A DNA stretch of 64,000 bases from Melampsora larici-populina 98AG31 (taxonomy: Eukaryota > Basidiomycota > Pucciniomycetes > Pucciniales > Melampsoraceae): positions 236,866 through 300,865 of the forward strand of contig NW_006768837.1 of assembly GCF_000204055.1 (NCBI RefSeq), in the 5' to 3' direction. The notes under the pieces are model-generated. The model made no database searches. It saw only the letters and a program-made list of their open reading frames with translations, and was not told the origin of the DNA. Positions 32,707 to 42,468 of this stretch are shown here, in pieces (the stretch's first letter is position 1; each line of letters begins with the position of its first letter). Position numbers and translations under genes: made by a program.

Positions 32707-33092
32707 TGTTGAGGTTCAATCAACACAAGCATACAAGTCTAGATTATGCTTATAGCAGAATCACCCCAATCTTCTTACATATATATACAACAACCTTCAT
32801 CAGTCTTCTTTTCCTCATCTATGAAAAGAAGACTGTAAGTGAACTCATTTCTTTATTCTTTTTCTTGATCTTTGTGACCTCTTCTGATTTATGTTATCTT
32901 ATTCTAGTCCCAGTCATTATCTTTGTTAGACCCAAGATTAGGCTCTGAACCTGTTTGTTTCCCCCAACTTAGGTACTTACTTTCCTCATCTATGAAAAGA
33001 AGACTTCCCAGTCATTATCTTTGTTAGACCCAAGATTAGGCTCTGAACCTGTTTGTTTCCCCCAACTTAGACCGTGTTCTAAGACTTTCTCA
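32707..33092 (+). repeat. 3' LTR of gag-only element
   Basis: A 386-bp copy of 30792-31177, no difference seen by eye, including the intron-containing plus intron-less tandem segment. Confidence 0.92.
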
Positions 33093-34358
33093 GAAGACTG
33101 TTGATTTGCTTTCACGATCCTTCTCATGGAGAGGAATGCGACTTGATGTTTTGAATTTCGTGTGAGTTTGTCGTAGTTGCCAGCAGGTTAACAGGGACTT
33201 GAGGCCGCGGCAAGGTTCAATGATGGCATTGGCGATTCCGGAACGTCCGTGGTCCACAATTGGGGTGGACTTTGATGTTAAGCTACCTTTGTCTGATGGT
33301 TTCGATTCTGTCATGGTTGTCGTGGACCACTATTCAAAATCTGCTCACTTCATTAAGGCGCGCGAGAAATGGTCGGCTACGGATCTTGCTAACGCTTTCG
33401 TAGATCACATTTTTCGGTTGCATGGGTTGCCGGACAAGATAGTTTCCGACAGAGGTTCGGTCTTTATGAGTGCCTTTTGGACGTCGGTTTGCAAGCTTTT
33501 GTGCGTTTTGCCAGCTCCATCCACGGCATTTCATCCGCAGACGGATGGTCAGGTGGAGCGCTTGAACGCAGTTTTGGAAGACTACCTTCGCCATTTTGTT
33601 AGCGAAAAGCAAAGCGATTGGACTCGGTGGTTGCCACTGGCGGAGTTTGCTCATAATAACTCAGTTTCCGCATCCACGGGTTTTTCCCCTTTTTTTGCTT
33701 GTGCAGGATTCCACCCGCGATTCAATTCCTTAACAAACGCTTCGAGTGTGCCTCGTGCCGACGACTTCGTGCGACATATGCAAGACATCCAAACAAAACT
33801 GGAAGAACACTTGTCAAATGCCAAAGATAGGCAAGCAGAGTTTTATAATAACGGTAAGCGCGTGGATGTGACATATTCGCCAGGGGATTTGGTTTGGTTG
33901 TCCAGGAAGTTCATCAAGACAAGGAAGAACGCGGTGGAACTTGCATTGCCGCCAGAATATGCCAGGTTGCATCCAGTGTTCAATGTCTCCCTTGTGATGC
34001 CAGTGTATGATGCTACTAATGGATCAACTTTACTCCAACCGCAGGAAGATCCATTGCAGGACGTTTTGAGCGCAAGGGGCGTGGCTAGGTGGTTGTCAGT
34101 GGAGCTAATTTTGAATCATAGGTGGACAAATCAAGGTCACGAATATTTGCTCAGGACGGAACCCTCAGGTGTGAATGACGCGTGGGTCCATCTGCAACAC
34201 ATTTCGAGAGGGCTAGATGTCTTTATTCAAGGGTATCATGAGTTGCATCCGCAAGAAGTGCAACCCTCTTGGGAAGTTTTTGAGGACGCTTCGCGCCCGA
34301 ATTTGGGTTATTTGGCTGACGTTTAGTAAGAACGTTATGGTATATGGCTGATTACTTT

Positions 34359-34740
34359 TGTGATGAATAAAGATTTCGACGAAAACGGTTAGAGTTGTCA
34401 TGCGCTTTTCTAGATGATCTTTTACAGGACGCGACAAAGTAGTCATGGACTTGTGTTTAGCTCAGCATTTCGGTTATGTGATGACATCATGTTTTCAATT
34501 ATTTCATCTTTAGTGATTACATTATCTTAATTTCTTTAGTATTTATATAGAGTTGTCATTTCGCTTCTATTATCTTTTCTCTTTCTCTATCGAGTTTTCT
34601 TGTTACTTTACGATCTTCATTCTATATTCTTTGGGCAAAGAAATAAATACAAACGCTGTAGAACTTATAACCCAACAAGGGTTATACGGATTCAATACTT
34701 AGGAGTCTTGAGTTCTTAAACCATAAGCCAGATCACTACA
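34359..34740 (+). repeat. Ty3 3' LTR (382 bp)
   Basis: Same ends as the 5' LTR. The 31-nt block at 34657-34687 is unrelated to the corresponding 28 nt of the 5' LTR and contains a short hairpin (TATAACCC...GGGTTATA). Confidence 0.92.
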
Positions 34741-34837
34741 TGTAAACCCAGGAAACTTGTTTCCTCGATCTTCAACACCTTTTGCCGGGCTTCTCAGAGG
34801 CGCGAAACTGGTTGGTCAAAATTTTGCCCAACCCCTA

Positions 34838-35747
34838 ATATCATCTGTTCTGTCCAATAAAACTAAAGTTGAACCAGTCTACAGTCTTGGATACAGTAAC
34901 TGTACAGCCTGACCCGGAGCCCCAAGTTGAGAGGTTCCCAGTGATAAGAATGGTGGGTTTGGTTGTACCCAAATTAAGTACCTTAGCTACCTAATTTAAG
35001 TACTTAGGTACTTAATATTGGGCGCCTGACGTACCTGGACACACATATTGAGGTTCTGTTGAAAAAATGAAAAAATTGTTTATTCCCACCCACATAAACT
35101 GATCATACCCAATTAAATGTTATTGATCAGTACAAGTTCTCCAAATTAACCAAGTCAGATTTGTCTCTTAAGCCAGTCTTATCAAATAAAACAGGAGGGG
35201 ACTTACCTGTCCCTGTAACTCATGTGATGTTGAGAGTTTCTTGGTTGTACCAAGCAAATCAGAGTTCTGGTCCTGAGACTTAATGGTCCCAAGAGAAAAC
35301 TTTTACATTTCATCTGATCATAAATCTCTCATTCATCATGTTTTACACATTTCACTATCTCTTCAGTTTTCTGTTATTTTCATCTTACTGTGAATTGTCT
35401 TGTACAACAATCAATGAGATCATTTGATGAGTTTAAATGAAAAGCACATATCCCGAGTTCAACTTCAACTTCTGGGCTAGCTAAACAATATAAAACTACC
35501 TTACAAACCAAGTATACTCTCAAAGCAAAAGACATTGAAAAACCAGATTGAAAATGTATAATCGTTACATTTTTTTCATTGTTTTGTTTGGTATTGAATA
35601 AAATCACTTTTCATCTACATAGTAAAAAATACTTGATCTGTGAAGTGAAATATAACAGAATCCATTTCACACTATTTCATGAAATGAATGTATTTAGATA
35701 GGTTGTTATACTTATGATCCTACACTCTCTTACTAAAAACACACTCC
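34838..35747. other. Intergenic DNA between nested elements and Harbinger
   Basis: No gene seen. A palindrome-rich stretch of 'aagtac/ggtacttaa' motifs lies at about 34970-35020. Otherwise AT-rich. Confidence 0.4.
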
Positions 35748-36587
35748 AATAGGGTGGTTCAAGAAGGGCTTTTACAGCCTTTTTTTAAAATTTAAGTTTG
35801 GATCGGGACCTGTAAATTATAAGTAAAATTTTACGTTCGTGGACCACCTCTAAAGGTGGTCCACTGTTTTGCGATCACCTCAGCGTCCTTAAAAGTTTTA
35901 AAGTACCAGGTACAAAAAGGAAAAAAAAGGAATTGCTTCCACGGTCTTCTTTTTTGAAGATGTTCCTGAAGTTTTTTTTTCTCACCGTTTTTTTTCCTTA
36001 GTTTCTCTTTCATTAACATAATGATTTGTACATCATTTGGCCAAAATCGATTTTTCCCGGCCTCTGCCCGCGTACCTCGGTTCCCCATCCTCCCCTTTCA
36101 CTTTTTCATTTGGATCTCTTATCCTATCCTTTCAGGACTCGCACGCTGGTTTTCACCCCATCGCCTACCGCACTTTGATCAGGACTAGATTCAGGACTCG
36201 CACGCACATGGATATCATATAATCGCTTACGCAACGCAACTTGGATCGATCAGGACTATCAAATTGACGCGACACAAGCTTCAAGCCGACCGCTTCATAT
36301 CAGGATAAGGACTACATGACATCGAGATTCCTTTGGTTCAAAAGACGGTCTTTCATACTCCAAACCTTTCCCTCGTTTTCTCATCTATATTCCTTTCTTT
36401 TTCTGATTGACAAGCGATCCAAATTGCTGCTTGATCATTTCTTTCCCGCGCGAATCTTTTCTTATAGTGATCAAATTTTCCTACGCGATTCTTGGGACCT
36501 TCATTTCATTTTACTTAGTCCTTTCGCTTCATCTCGCTGGTTCTTGCCTCGCCTTTTACCCGGCTCTATCTTGAAGTTTGTCTCGAA

Positions 36588-38372
36588 ATGCCTGCTCCTG
36601 TTCAATCTCAGCCAATTGGCAAGGTGAGTCCAGGATCGAGTACTCTGCAATTTTCATCCACTGACTATGCTGATTATTTGTTGTAGGCACCTAGGGCTCG
36701 TCGAACGAGGGCCCAAATCGAAGCTGACCTGATCGCGTCTGGCCTGCCGGTGGCCTTGAAACCTACTGCTGCTGCCGTCAAGCGTTCAAGATTAGCAGCA
36801 GTTGCACGTGCTCGAAGTGTTTCCTTGGCGCCTTCTTCGAAAAACTCTAGGGATAGCCCGACTTTGGATCGCATCGATTACCAAATTATCATCACATACC
36901 TTTTGAAACCAACGATCCGCAATGCTCTCTTTGGCGGTGGCAGTCAAACCAAGGTATCTGGCATGCCAATGAACCCAAGGTCTTTGTTGAATCCTTTGGC
37001 GATGGAAATCAACCACGACTACAACATGCGACACAATACGACCCACATGCGTTTGACCGGCCGGATTCTTCACTTGCGTATCAAACGCTACCGCTCTAAA
37101 TACCACGCTGCAAAAGCTTTCAGCCTCAAGACCGGCAGTGGCCTTTCGGCCAAGAATTGTGCCGATGGTATTACCTCAATGAGCGACCTCCTCGACTCGA
37201 TGTGTCCCCTTTTCAAAGAAATGGATGTCCTTTTTCGCGACAAAGGCAACGTCACGCCTTTTGGTATCTTCGATACCGGTGCGGGGCCTGAGGATGATAT
37301 TGAGGAGGACACCAATGATGATGGCATTACCGATAACGATGGCATCCCTCTGAAGGTTCAGGACGCTGATGGCATCGCTGCGAAGGTCCAGGAATCTGGT
37401 GGCATGGCTGCGAAGGTTCAGGACTCTGTCGATACAGACGATGACACTAGTGACGGTCATGATCACAGTGCTGAAAATCAGCAAGGTGAGCAAGGTACAA
37501 AGGATTGTACGGATTAACGTAACTTATTGCTGATATTGTTTCTATTTGCGGCTGGAGCCCCCTTTTTGCAAAGTCCAGCTCAAATATACGATGATATCTT
37601 CGAATCGGATCAGGAGCCGATTTTTCGCGAGGCCCATTTGGACGCCCAAGCATCTACGTCCGCCGAAGCTGCCAAGGCAACACCCATACCTCATTCGAAA
37701 CCACCCATCCTTGACGATGACCCACGGCCATCATCCGTGAAAACCTCTGCCTCTGGACCCTGCGTTGCCAAGTCGAGCCGTTCCATTTTGAATACGCTCG
37801 CGCTTGGCAAGCAGCGCAAGCCTCCAAAGAAACGCCGCTCGAAATCGCACACTCTAACTCCTGAAGAACGCGCCCTAGATTCTTCTGAAGACGAGGCCGA
37901 TGTTACTACCACCACTGCGACGACTCTGGCAACGACGGTGACTGAGATCAAAAGGGGAGGAACACGACCGGCACTTGCTCGCCGAGGCTTGGAATCATTG
38001 CCCTCGATTGACCCCTCCCAAGTTCACAGTAAGGACAACAAACACGCGCTTGCAAATGTCATTCAACAAGGCAACGAGGCGAAGCTGTTGATGATAACCC
38101 AAGCTAACACAATGCGACAACAGGTTGAGTCGAACCGCCTTCAAGCAGAATTGGACTCTTGCAATTCTGACCTCAGCTGGGCAAAGGAGAAGTATTTTAT
38201 GGATTGTGAGGAACAACGAAATGTTGAATTACGTTGGTTGGCACTTGAGTCACAAAAGGAGCGCAAGGCTTTCTGCGAAAGATTGGTCTTGGAAGGCAAG
38301 AGCCCTCAGGAACTTGAAGCTTTCCTCAGGGTCGTATATCCATCTGAGGATCCTATGTCAGTCGATAAGTAA
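36588..38372 (+). CDS. Harbinger Myb/SANT-like DNA-binding partner protein
   Basis: Exons 36588-36623, 36687-37485 and 37558-38372 (GT-AG, phases agree) give about 549 aa. The region coded by about 36850-37275 has the Myb/SANT-like pattern of Harbinger partners: conserved hydrophobics, a basic LHLRIKRYRSKYHAAKA helix, a KTGSGL turn, GITS...DLLD, then NVTPFGIFDTG. In studied Harbinger systems this partner binds the element ends and brings the transposase into the nucleus. After it come an acidic stretch, about three copies of a 12-residue (A)KVQ(D/E) repeat, a basic KKRRSK patch and a C-terminal coiled coil (about the last 130 residues). It converges on the transposase gene. Family is assigned by pattern, not by search. 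Confidence 0.75.
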
Positions 38373-39261
38373 GTGTGATTCATTGTATGGTTGCGCTTGA
38401 TTTGTATTTGAATCTGATCATTCATCATTGTATATTGTTAGGTAATCGATAGGAAATCGATGTTGTTCTTTACAATTGTTTTTCCTTTGTCTCGATTGCC
38501 TCCTCTCAGTGTCAAACCAAACAAGTTTGTAATTTGTCTTGGTTTCTAACCAAACCAATTTGTATTTTTCCTTGGTTTCATGTTTCTTTGTTTTGTATTT
38601 TTTCTTGGTTTCATGTTTCTTCGTCTCGCTTTCTGTCGGTGTCGAACAAAAGAAGTTTCAAGTTTTTGTTTAAGTTTTTGTTTGTTTCCTCATGTGTTTG
38701 GTTCAATGTCTTCAGTTGCAATTTGACAAAATGTTTCTTGTCATAAATCCTTACATGCCAAAAGAGAAGATAAGAAAGAACGAAAGCGCCATTCTTTCAA
38801 GATGACCACTGCTCCCTATTTGTCCTTAGAATCATGCGTCATTCTTTCAACATGACCTCTGCTCCTTAGAGTTGCCACTGTAGTTTTGCAATTCTCTAGA
38901 CTTCTGTAGTTTGCAAATTCTCTAGACTTTGTCCTTGGAATGATATTTAGACTTAAGAGTTTTCAAATGGGTAACCCACATTCAAGCATTTGGACAGCGA
39001 AAAAATAGACTTTGGATTGCGCCATCCACAGACCAGAGCTTGGAAAAACAAAACATGACAACCATAGTAAGAAACCGATCAGACAACCAAATAAGGAATA
39101 CAAAAATTCGATAAACAGATAATAAGACTATATAAATGAGATAATAAAACTACCGAAGAAGATAATCAAACTTGAAATAAAAACTTGACACGCTCAGGTT
39201 CAACTTAAGGAGACACAAAACAAAGTGGCCAAATGAAAGTAAAATAAGAAGATTTCAAGAA
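38373..39261. other. Harbinger intergenic region
   Basis: Non-coding, AT-rich DNA between the convergent genes, serving as 3' UTRs. Short T-rich repeats with 'ttggtttcatgtttctt' and 'cattctttcaa(g/c)atgacc' each occur twice. Confidence 0.5.
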
Positions 39262-40641
39262 TCAACAATGAACAATTGGAAGGACCCCGCTCTCCCAGTT
39301 GTAGGCAACCACGAGGTCACGTACCATTTCCCGCGTCGCTCGGCCTCTTTCAATCACCTCGAAGTCTGCGACCTGAACTGCTTGTAATCGCCCCGCCTCG
39401 CCCGGTTCAATCAATAAGCGATCGAATTCTTCCTCGTTCCAACTGTTCCCAAGGTCGGCGAGCATGTTATGTAATATCATGCAGACACGAAACCACCTGA
39501 GGATGTGGAACATGTCCTCGCGACTGTTCAATCCCAATCGTAGCCCTTGCAGTGAGGCCCAACGCGACTTGAGGATGCCAATGCAATGTTCGTTTCGTAC
39601 TTGAGCTTTGGCCACACACCAATTGAACTCCTTGTTTCTGTCCACCTCAGCAGCCTGGCCCTTGTAGGAAGGAACCACGTTTTCGGATGGGATGTAAGCA
39701 GAGTCGGCCAGTATATATTCTCCTGTGAAAGAACCAAATAAGCTACGTCACCACGAATGATATGAAGATATAGACGTACCTTGGTTGAAATATTTCTTAG
39801 GATCATTGGCAATCTCAGCTTTTGAGTATACCGTGCTGTCGCAACATGATCCCGGCCATCCTCCGTAAGCGTATATGATACGCCGATCGCAGTCACATAT
39901 TATCTGTACGTTGATTGAGTAGCGATGTTTTCGATCAAAGAAAACCTTGCCATCTCTTCCAGGTCGCTGAAAAACTGGGATAGTTGTCCCGTCTACAAAG
40001 CCAACGCAACCTGGGAAGCCGTCTCTTTCCAACACTTGAGATATTGCCTGGCGTCTATGTTCGTGTGCCCAAGCGAGGTAGTGGGCGCCGACATCCAGAA
40101 TCGCCGAAATCACACGCCGAGTACAATTAATCACTGAACCTTGTCCTACTTTGTAGTTACGCGCAAACCTGCCCACGGAGGCACCGTTTCCGTTGCTACC
40201 GAGTCTTTCCAGGGTGATGGCGAGCTGCTTTTCGACCGGAGGCTGAGGGTTGTTACTGGATGAGACAAAGATTGGGTGATTACTGATAATACACAGCAGG
40301 GCGTTGAATCCCTCCGGCGTCGTACGCATCGCCTGTCTGAAATCAGTCCTTCGGCTTCGTAGCATATCTCGCAGGTCAAAAGAGGTCGGCGGAAGCATGC
40401 GTAGACGTTCATTAAGGTAGCGTCGCGCAAGGACATGTCCCAGAAGAGCGCCCCACTGTTCTTCGAGATCAAAGACAGCATCATAAATTTGAGCCATTTC
40501 CGGATCGTCGTTGAATAGGAGCTCGCCTTCGGTCGGGTTGTTGATATCTTCTTCTAGTCAAATGTCAGAGTCCAGGTGTGCAACCACACATAGGTTAGTG
40601 AGGTCGCGTATCACTAACACTCTTTCAGATACACGGGGCAT
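39262..40641 (-). CDS. PIF/Harbinger transposase (DDE superfamily endonuclease)
   Basis: Exons 40641-40635, 40553-39780 and 39722-39262 join in frame to about 413 aa; the 7-nt first exon is my least certain call, and starting at the Met at 40497 is the alternative. The DDE_4 catalytic acids are visible: Asp in GFVDGTTIPV, Asp in GWPGSCCDSTVY, Asp in YILADSAY and Glu in VRNEHCIGILKSRW. The N-terminal half has the helix-turn-helix region typical of the family (LGSNGNGASVGRFARNYKVGQGSV). It cuts and pastes the element at its ends. No defect is seen, so the copy may be active. Confidence 0.9.
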
Positions 40642-41072
40642 GTTGGAAAGACAAAACTGGAATGAACTTTGATGAAATAAGGGTAAAGATTGCAAGAAAA
40701 TCGATGAAGACCTGGAGATGAGTTCCTTTGGGATTAAGCTCGAGGAAGAAGGTGGTAATTTGTGTGGGTAATTTCTCTTCAGGTATTGTGGACCGCTCAT
40801 GATGCGAGATCATCAAACTTGGTGGTCGATCAGGTCTTTTGGCAAACGAAGGTGATCGAAAAAAAAAACAATCGAAAAAAAAAGATGTTGGGAGAAGGTG
40901 TACCTGGATTTACAAAACTTAAAACCGTAAATTTAGGGTGCTTGTCACTTAGCAATCAGGGTTTTTAAGGACCGCACAACCCTAAAAACACTGATCGCGA
41001 CGGGGTGTCCAGGTGGATCGCGTGGCTGAACTTGAACCGCCCTAATATAACATGCATATAAACAATCTTGTA

Positions 41073-41666
41073 CAGTCAATTTCATAAAGGTTGAAATCGA
41101 GTCGTTTTGAAAATCGAGACGTGGTCCGTGCGCCACCTGTGACAGGTGTCGGATATGCATACAAACATGCTAATCTGCACAGCATAGCCACCCAACTCTC
41201 AAAAGCCTTCTGGCACAGTCGGATTGACGCCCTTTCCTCGGGTTGGAATCTCTTGGTATTGTCACATATTTTTGGGTTCAAGCCCCAATGGCTTTCTTTC
41301 AACTTCACATTTTTTGACAAGTTTTTCCCTTTTTTATTTGCTCGGTGTCATGAACTAAAAAAAATGGAACAAACTACGCTATTTTTGTTTGTGCGCATTT
41401 GCTGCCATTATTGATTATAGACCAAAACAGTGGCAAAAAAGGGGGGGACAGCGAGTCGAACATGGTATTTAATATCCACATCGCTCCAACATACCGTGGC
41501 TCCACACCGCTGTGCCACAAGAGACTGAGAGCTGAAAAGTTTTCAAAGGTTTCGATGCTGTATGTTGTTCGATCTCGCAGGTAATTTTGCTACCTGTCAC
41601 AGGTGGCGCACGGACCACCTCTTGATTTTCAAAACGACTCGATTTCAACCTTTATGAAATTGACTG
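41073..41666. mobile_element. Tc1/mariner-type MITE, ~78-bp inverted repeats, TA target
   Basis: The ends are near-perfect inverted repeats of about 78 bp (41073-41150, 41590-41666), beginning CAGTCAATTTCATAAAGG, with only a couple of differences and each flanked by TA. CAGT ends plus a TA duplication are typical of Tc1/mariner. The interior (about 440 bp) has no credible gene. The left end is only 30 bp from the Harbinger right end. Confidence 0.85.
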
Positions 41667-41668
41667 TA

Positions 41669-42468
41669 TCAATACATCATCAATACATTCACTAACCCAA
41701 CCCCAACACATCCAAACCCACAAAACGCTTCAGACCCAAACCCCTCAATCCATTTCTCATAACCCAAACCAAATAAAAAAATCCTTTAATTTCAAAAAAT
41801 TCTTTTTTGTTTGTTGAAGCCTTTAAACTTATAGACAAATGAAATCTAATAATTGACAATCTTACCACACTTTAAGTTTCAGGTCAATCATTATCATGGT
41901 AGTATGAATCATTCAGTCAAACTTCATACATATGGAATTTAGAAAATCATATGCACTCATGCATGGCAATCACCTCAGTGGAAATTCAAAATCACTTTTA
42001 TTTTATTTTTTTGTTGTATCAACACTAGAATACAGAGTTTCTACATTATGCAGTAGTACCACCAACATCTACTTTTTTCTGCTACATATCACCCTATGGA
42101 TTATCCATCATGAAATTAAAATAATCCTTTGCCCACATGAGCTAGGTCCAGGCCAAAAACCATACATTTAACTTTTTGTGTGATACTTCACCCCCTATAG
42201 GCTGGCAAGCATTGAATTTGTACCATATCCATAGTACAATCCATCTCCACTGATCTCTTACACAACAAAACAAACCTGTAACCTTGATCAGTGATCTCTT
42301 ATAACCTAAAAATGTTGTGTGGGTACGGTTCCATTTGCTAACAATAAAAGATCCAATGTATTGAAAAAGAGACAAAAGAAAATCTATTGTAACTTATAAA
42401 GAATAAACCATTTACAATAAGTATATAGTTCAAAAACCAAAAAACAAAACCACCTCTTTCAAGATCCT
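41669..42468. other. AT-rich intergenic DNA
   Basis: Spacer between the transposon block and VPS36; no gene seen. It should contain the VPS36 3' UTR. Confidence 0.5.

Larger units (their letters stand above)
30792..33092 (+). mobile_element. Gag-only LTR retrotransposon (TR-GAG-like) nested in Ty3
   Basis: Two 386-bp LTRs (30792-31177, 32707-33092) bound the element. Target duplication GAAGA lies at 30787-30791 and 33093-33097. The sequence after the 5' LTR, TGGTAGCGAGAG, fits a tRNA-iMet primer site as in Ty1-type elements, and GAGGGAGGG abuts the 3' LTR as polypurine tract. The only gene is a copia-type gag. There is no protease, integrase or RT, so it must use enzymes from a relative. The two LTRs look identical, so the insertion is recent. 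The layout matches the TR-GAG class known from plants. Confidence 0.92.
29170..34326 (+). pseudogene. Ty3 pol: RT, RNase H, integrase, chromodomain-like end
   Basis: RT begins at DLLPPHRKHD (about 29150) with its polymerase box FVYLDDILIF near 29665. A stop interrupts at 29903-29905 just before FLGFTNFYRRF. RNase H follows (LQVDASAYAF at 30116, HDQELGAIVAAF, FSDHANLRYF). The integrase HHCC zinc region is split by the nested element at 30791 and resumes at 33098, with an in-frame TGA near 33160. The DDE core follows (VDFDVKLPLSD, VSDRGSVF, HPQTDGQVERLNAV). The C-terminus (VELILNHRW...WVHLQHI...FIQGYHELHP) resembles a chromodomain, as in chromoviruses that target chromatin. Not functional. Confidence 0.9.
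25918..34740 (+). mobile_element. Ty3/gypsy LTR retrotransposon, chromovirus-like, inactivated
   Basis: LTRs 25918-26296 and 34359-34740 both start TGTGATGAATAAAG and end GATCACTACA, and the element is flanked by the 5-bp duplication TGTAA (25913-25917, 34741-34745). Gene order is gag-protease, RT, RNase H, integrase, chromodomain-like end, which is the Ty3/gypsy order. It is inactivated by a frame change near 29.14 kb, a stop at 29903-29905, a nested element at 30792-33092 and a TGA near 33160. Without the nested element it is about 6.5 kb. The LTRs are nearly identical except for one replaced block (see findings). Confidence 0.92.
25556..34835. mobile_element. MITE with TA flanks, split by the Ty3 element
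   Basis: The left arm (25556-25917) starts GGGGTTGGGCAAAA with GACCAACC close by. The right arm (34746-34835) ends with the inverse, GGTTGGTC then TTTTGCCCAACCCC. Each end is flanked by TA, so it is a Tc1/mariner-type MITE of about 450 bp before interruption. The Ty3/gypsy element inserted inside it, duplicating TGTAA. This is the outermost layer of a three-level nest. Confidence 0.75.
35751..41043. mobile_element. Complete two-gene PIF/Harbinger DNA transposon (5.29 kb)
   Basis: Inverted ends AGGGTGGTTCAAG (35751) and its complement CTTGAACCGCCCT (ending 41043), differing at one base. Both are flanked by AAT, a 3-bp duplication of the size made by PIF/Harbinger elements, although TWA is the usual sequence. 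Inside are convergent genes: a Myb/SANT-like DNA-binding partner (+) and a DDE_4 transposase (-), the two proteins such elements need. No stop or frameshift is seen in either gene. A subterminal palindrome GTGGACCACCT/AGGTGGTCCAC at about 35839-35864 could be a transposase or partner binding site. Confidence 0.85.

Noticed and set aside
36316..36627. 103-codon ORF upstream of the Harbinger partner gene
   Set aside because: It overlaps the partner's first exon in a different frame, and the spliced model starting at 36588 explains the region better.
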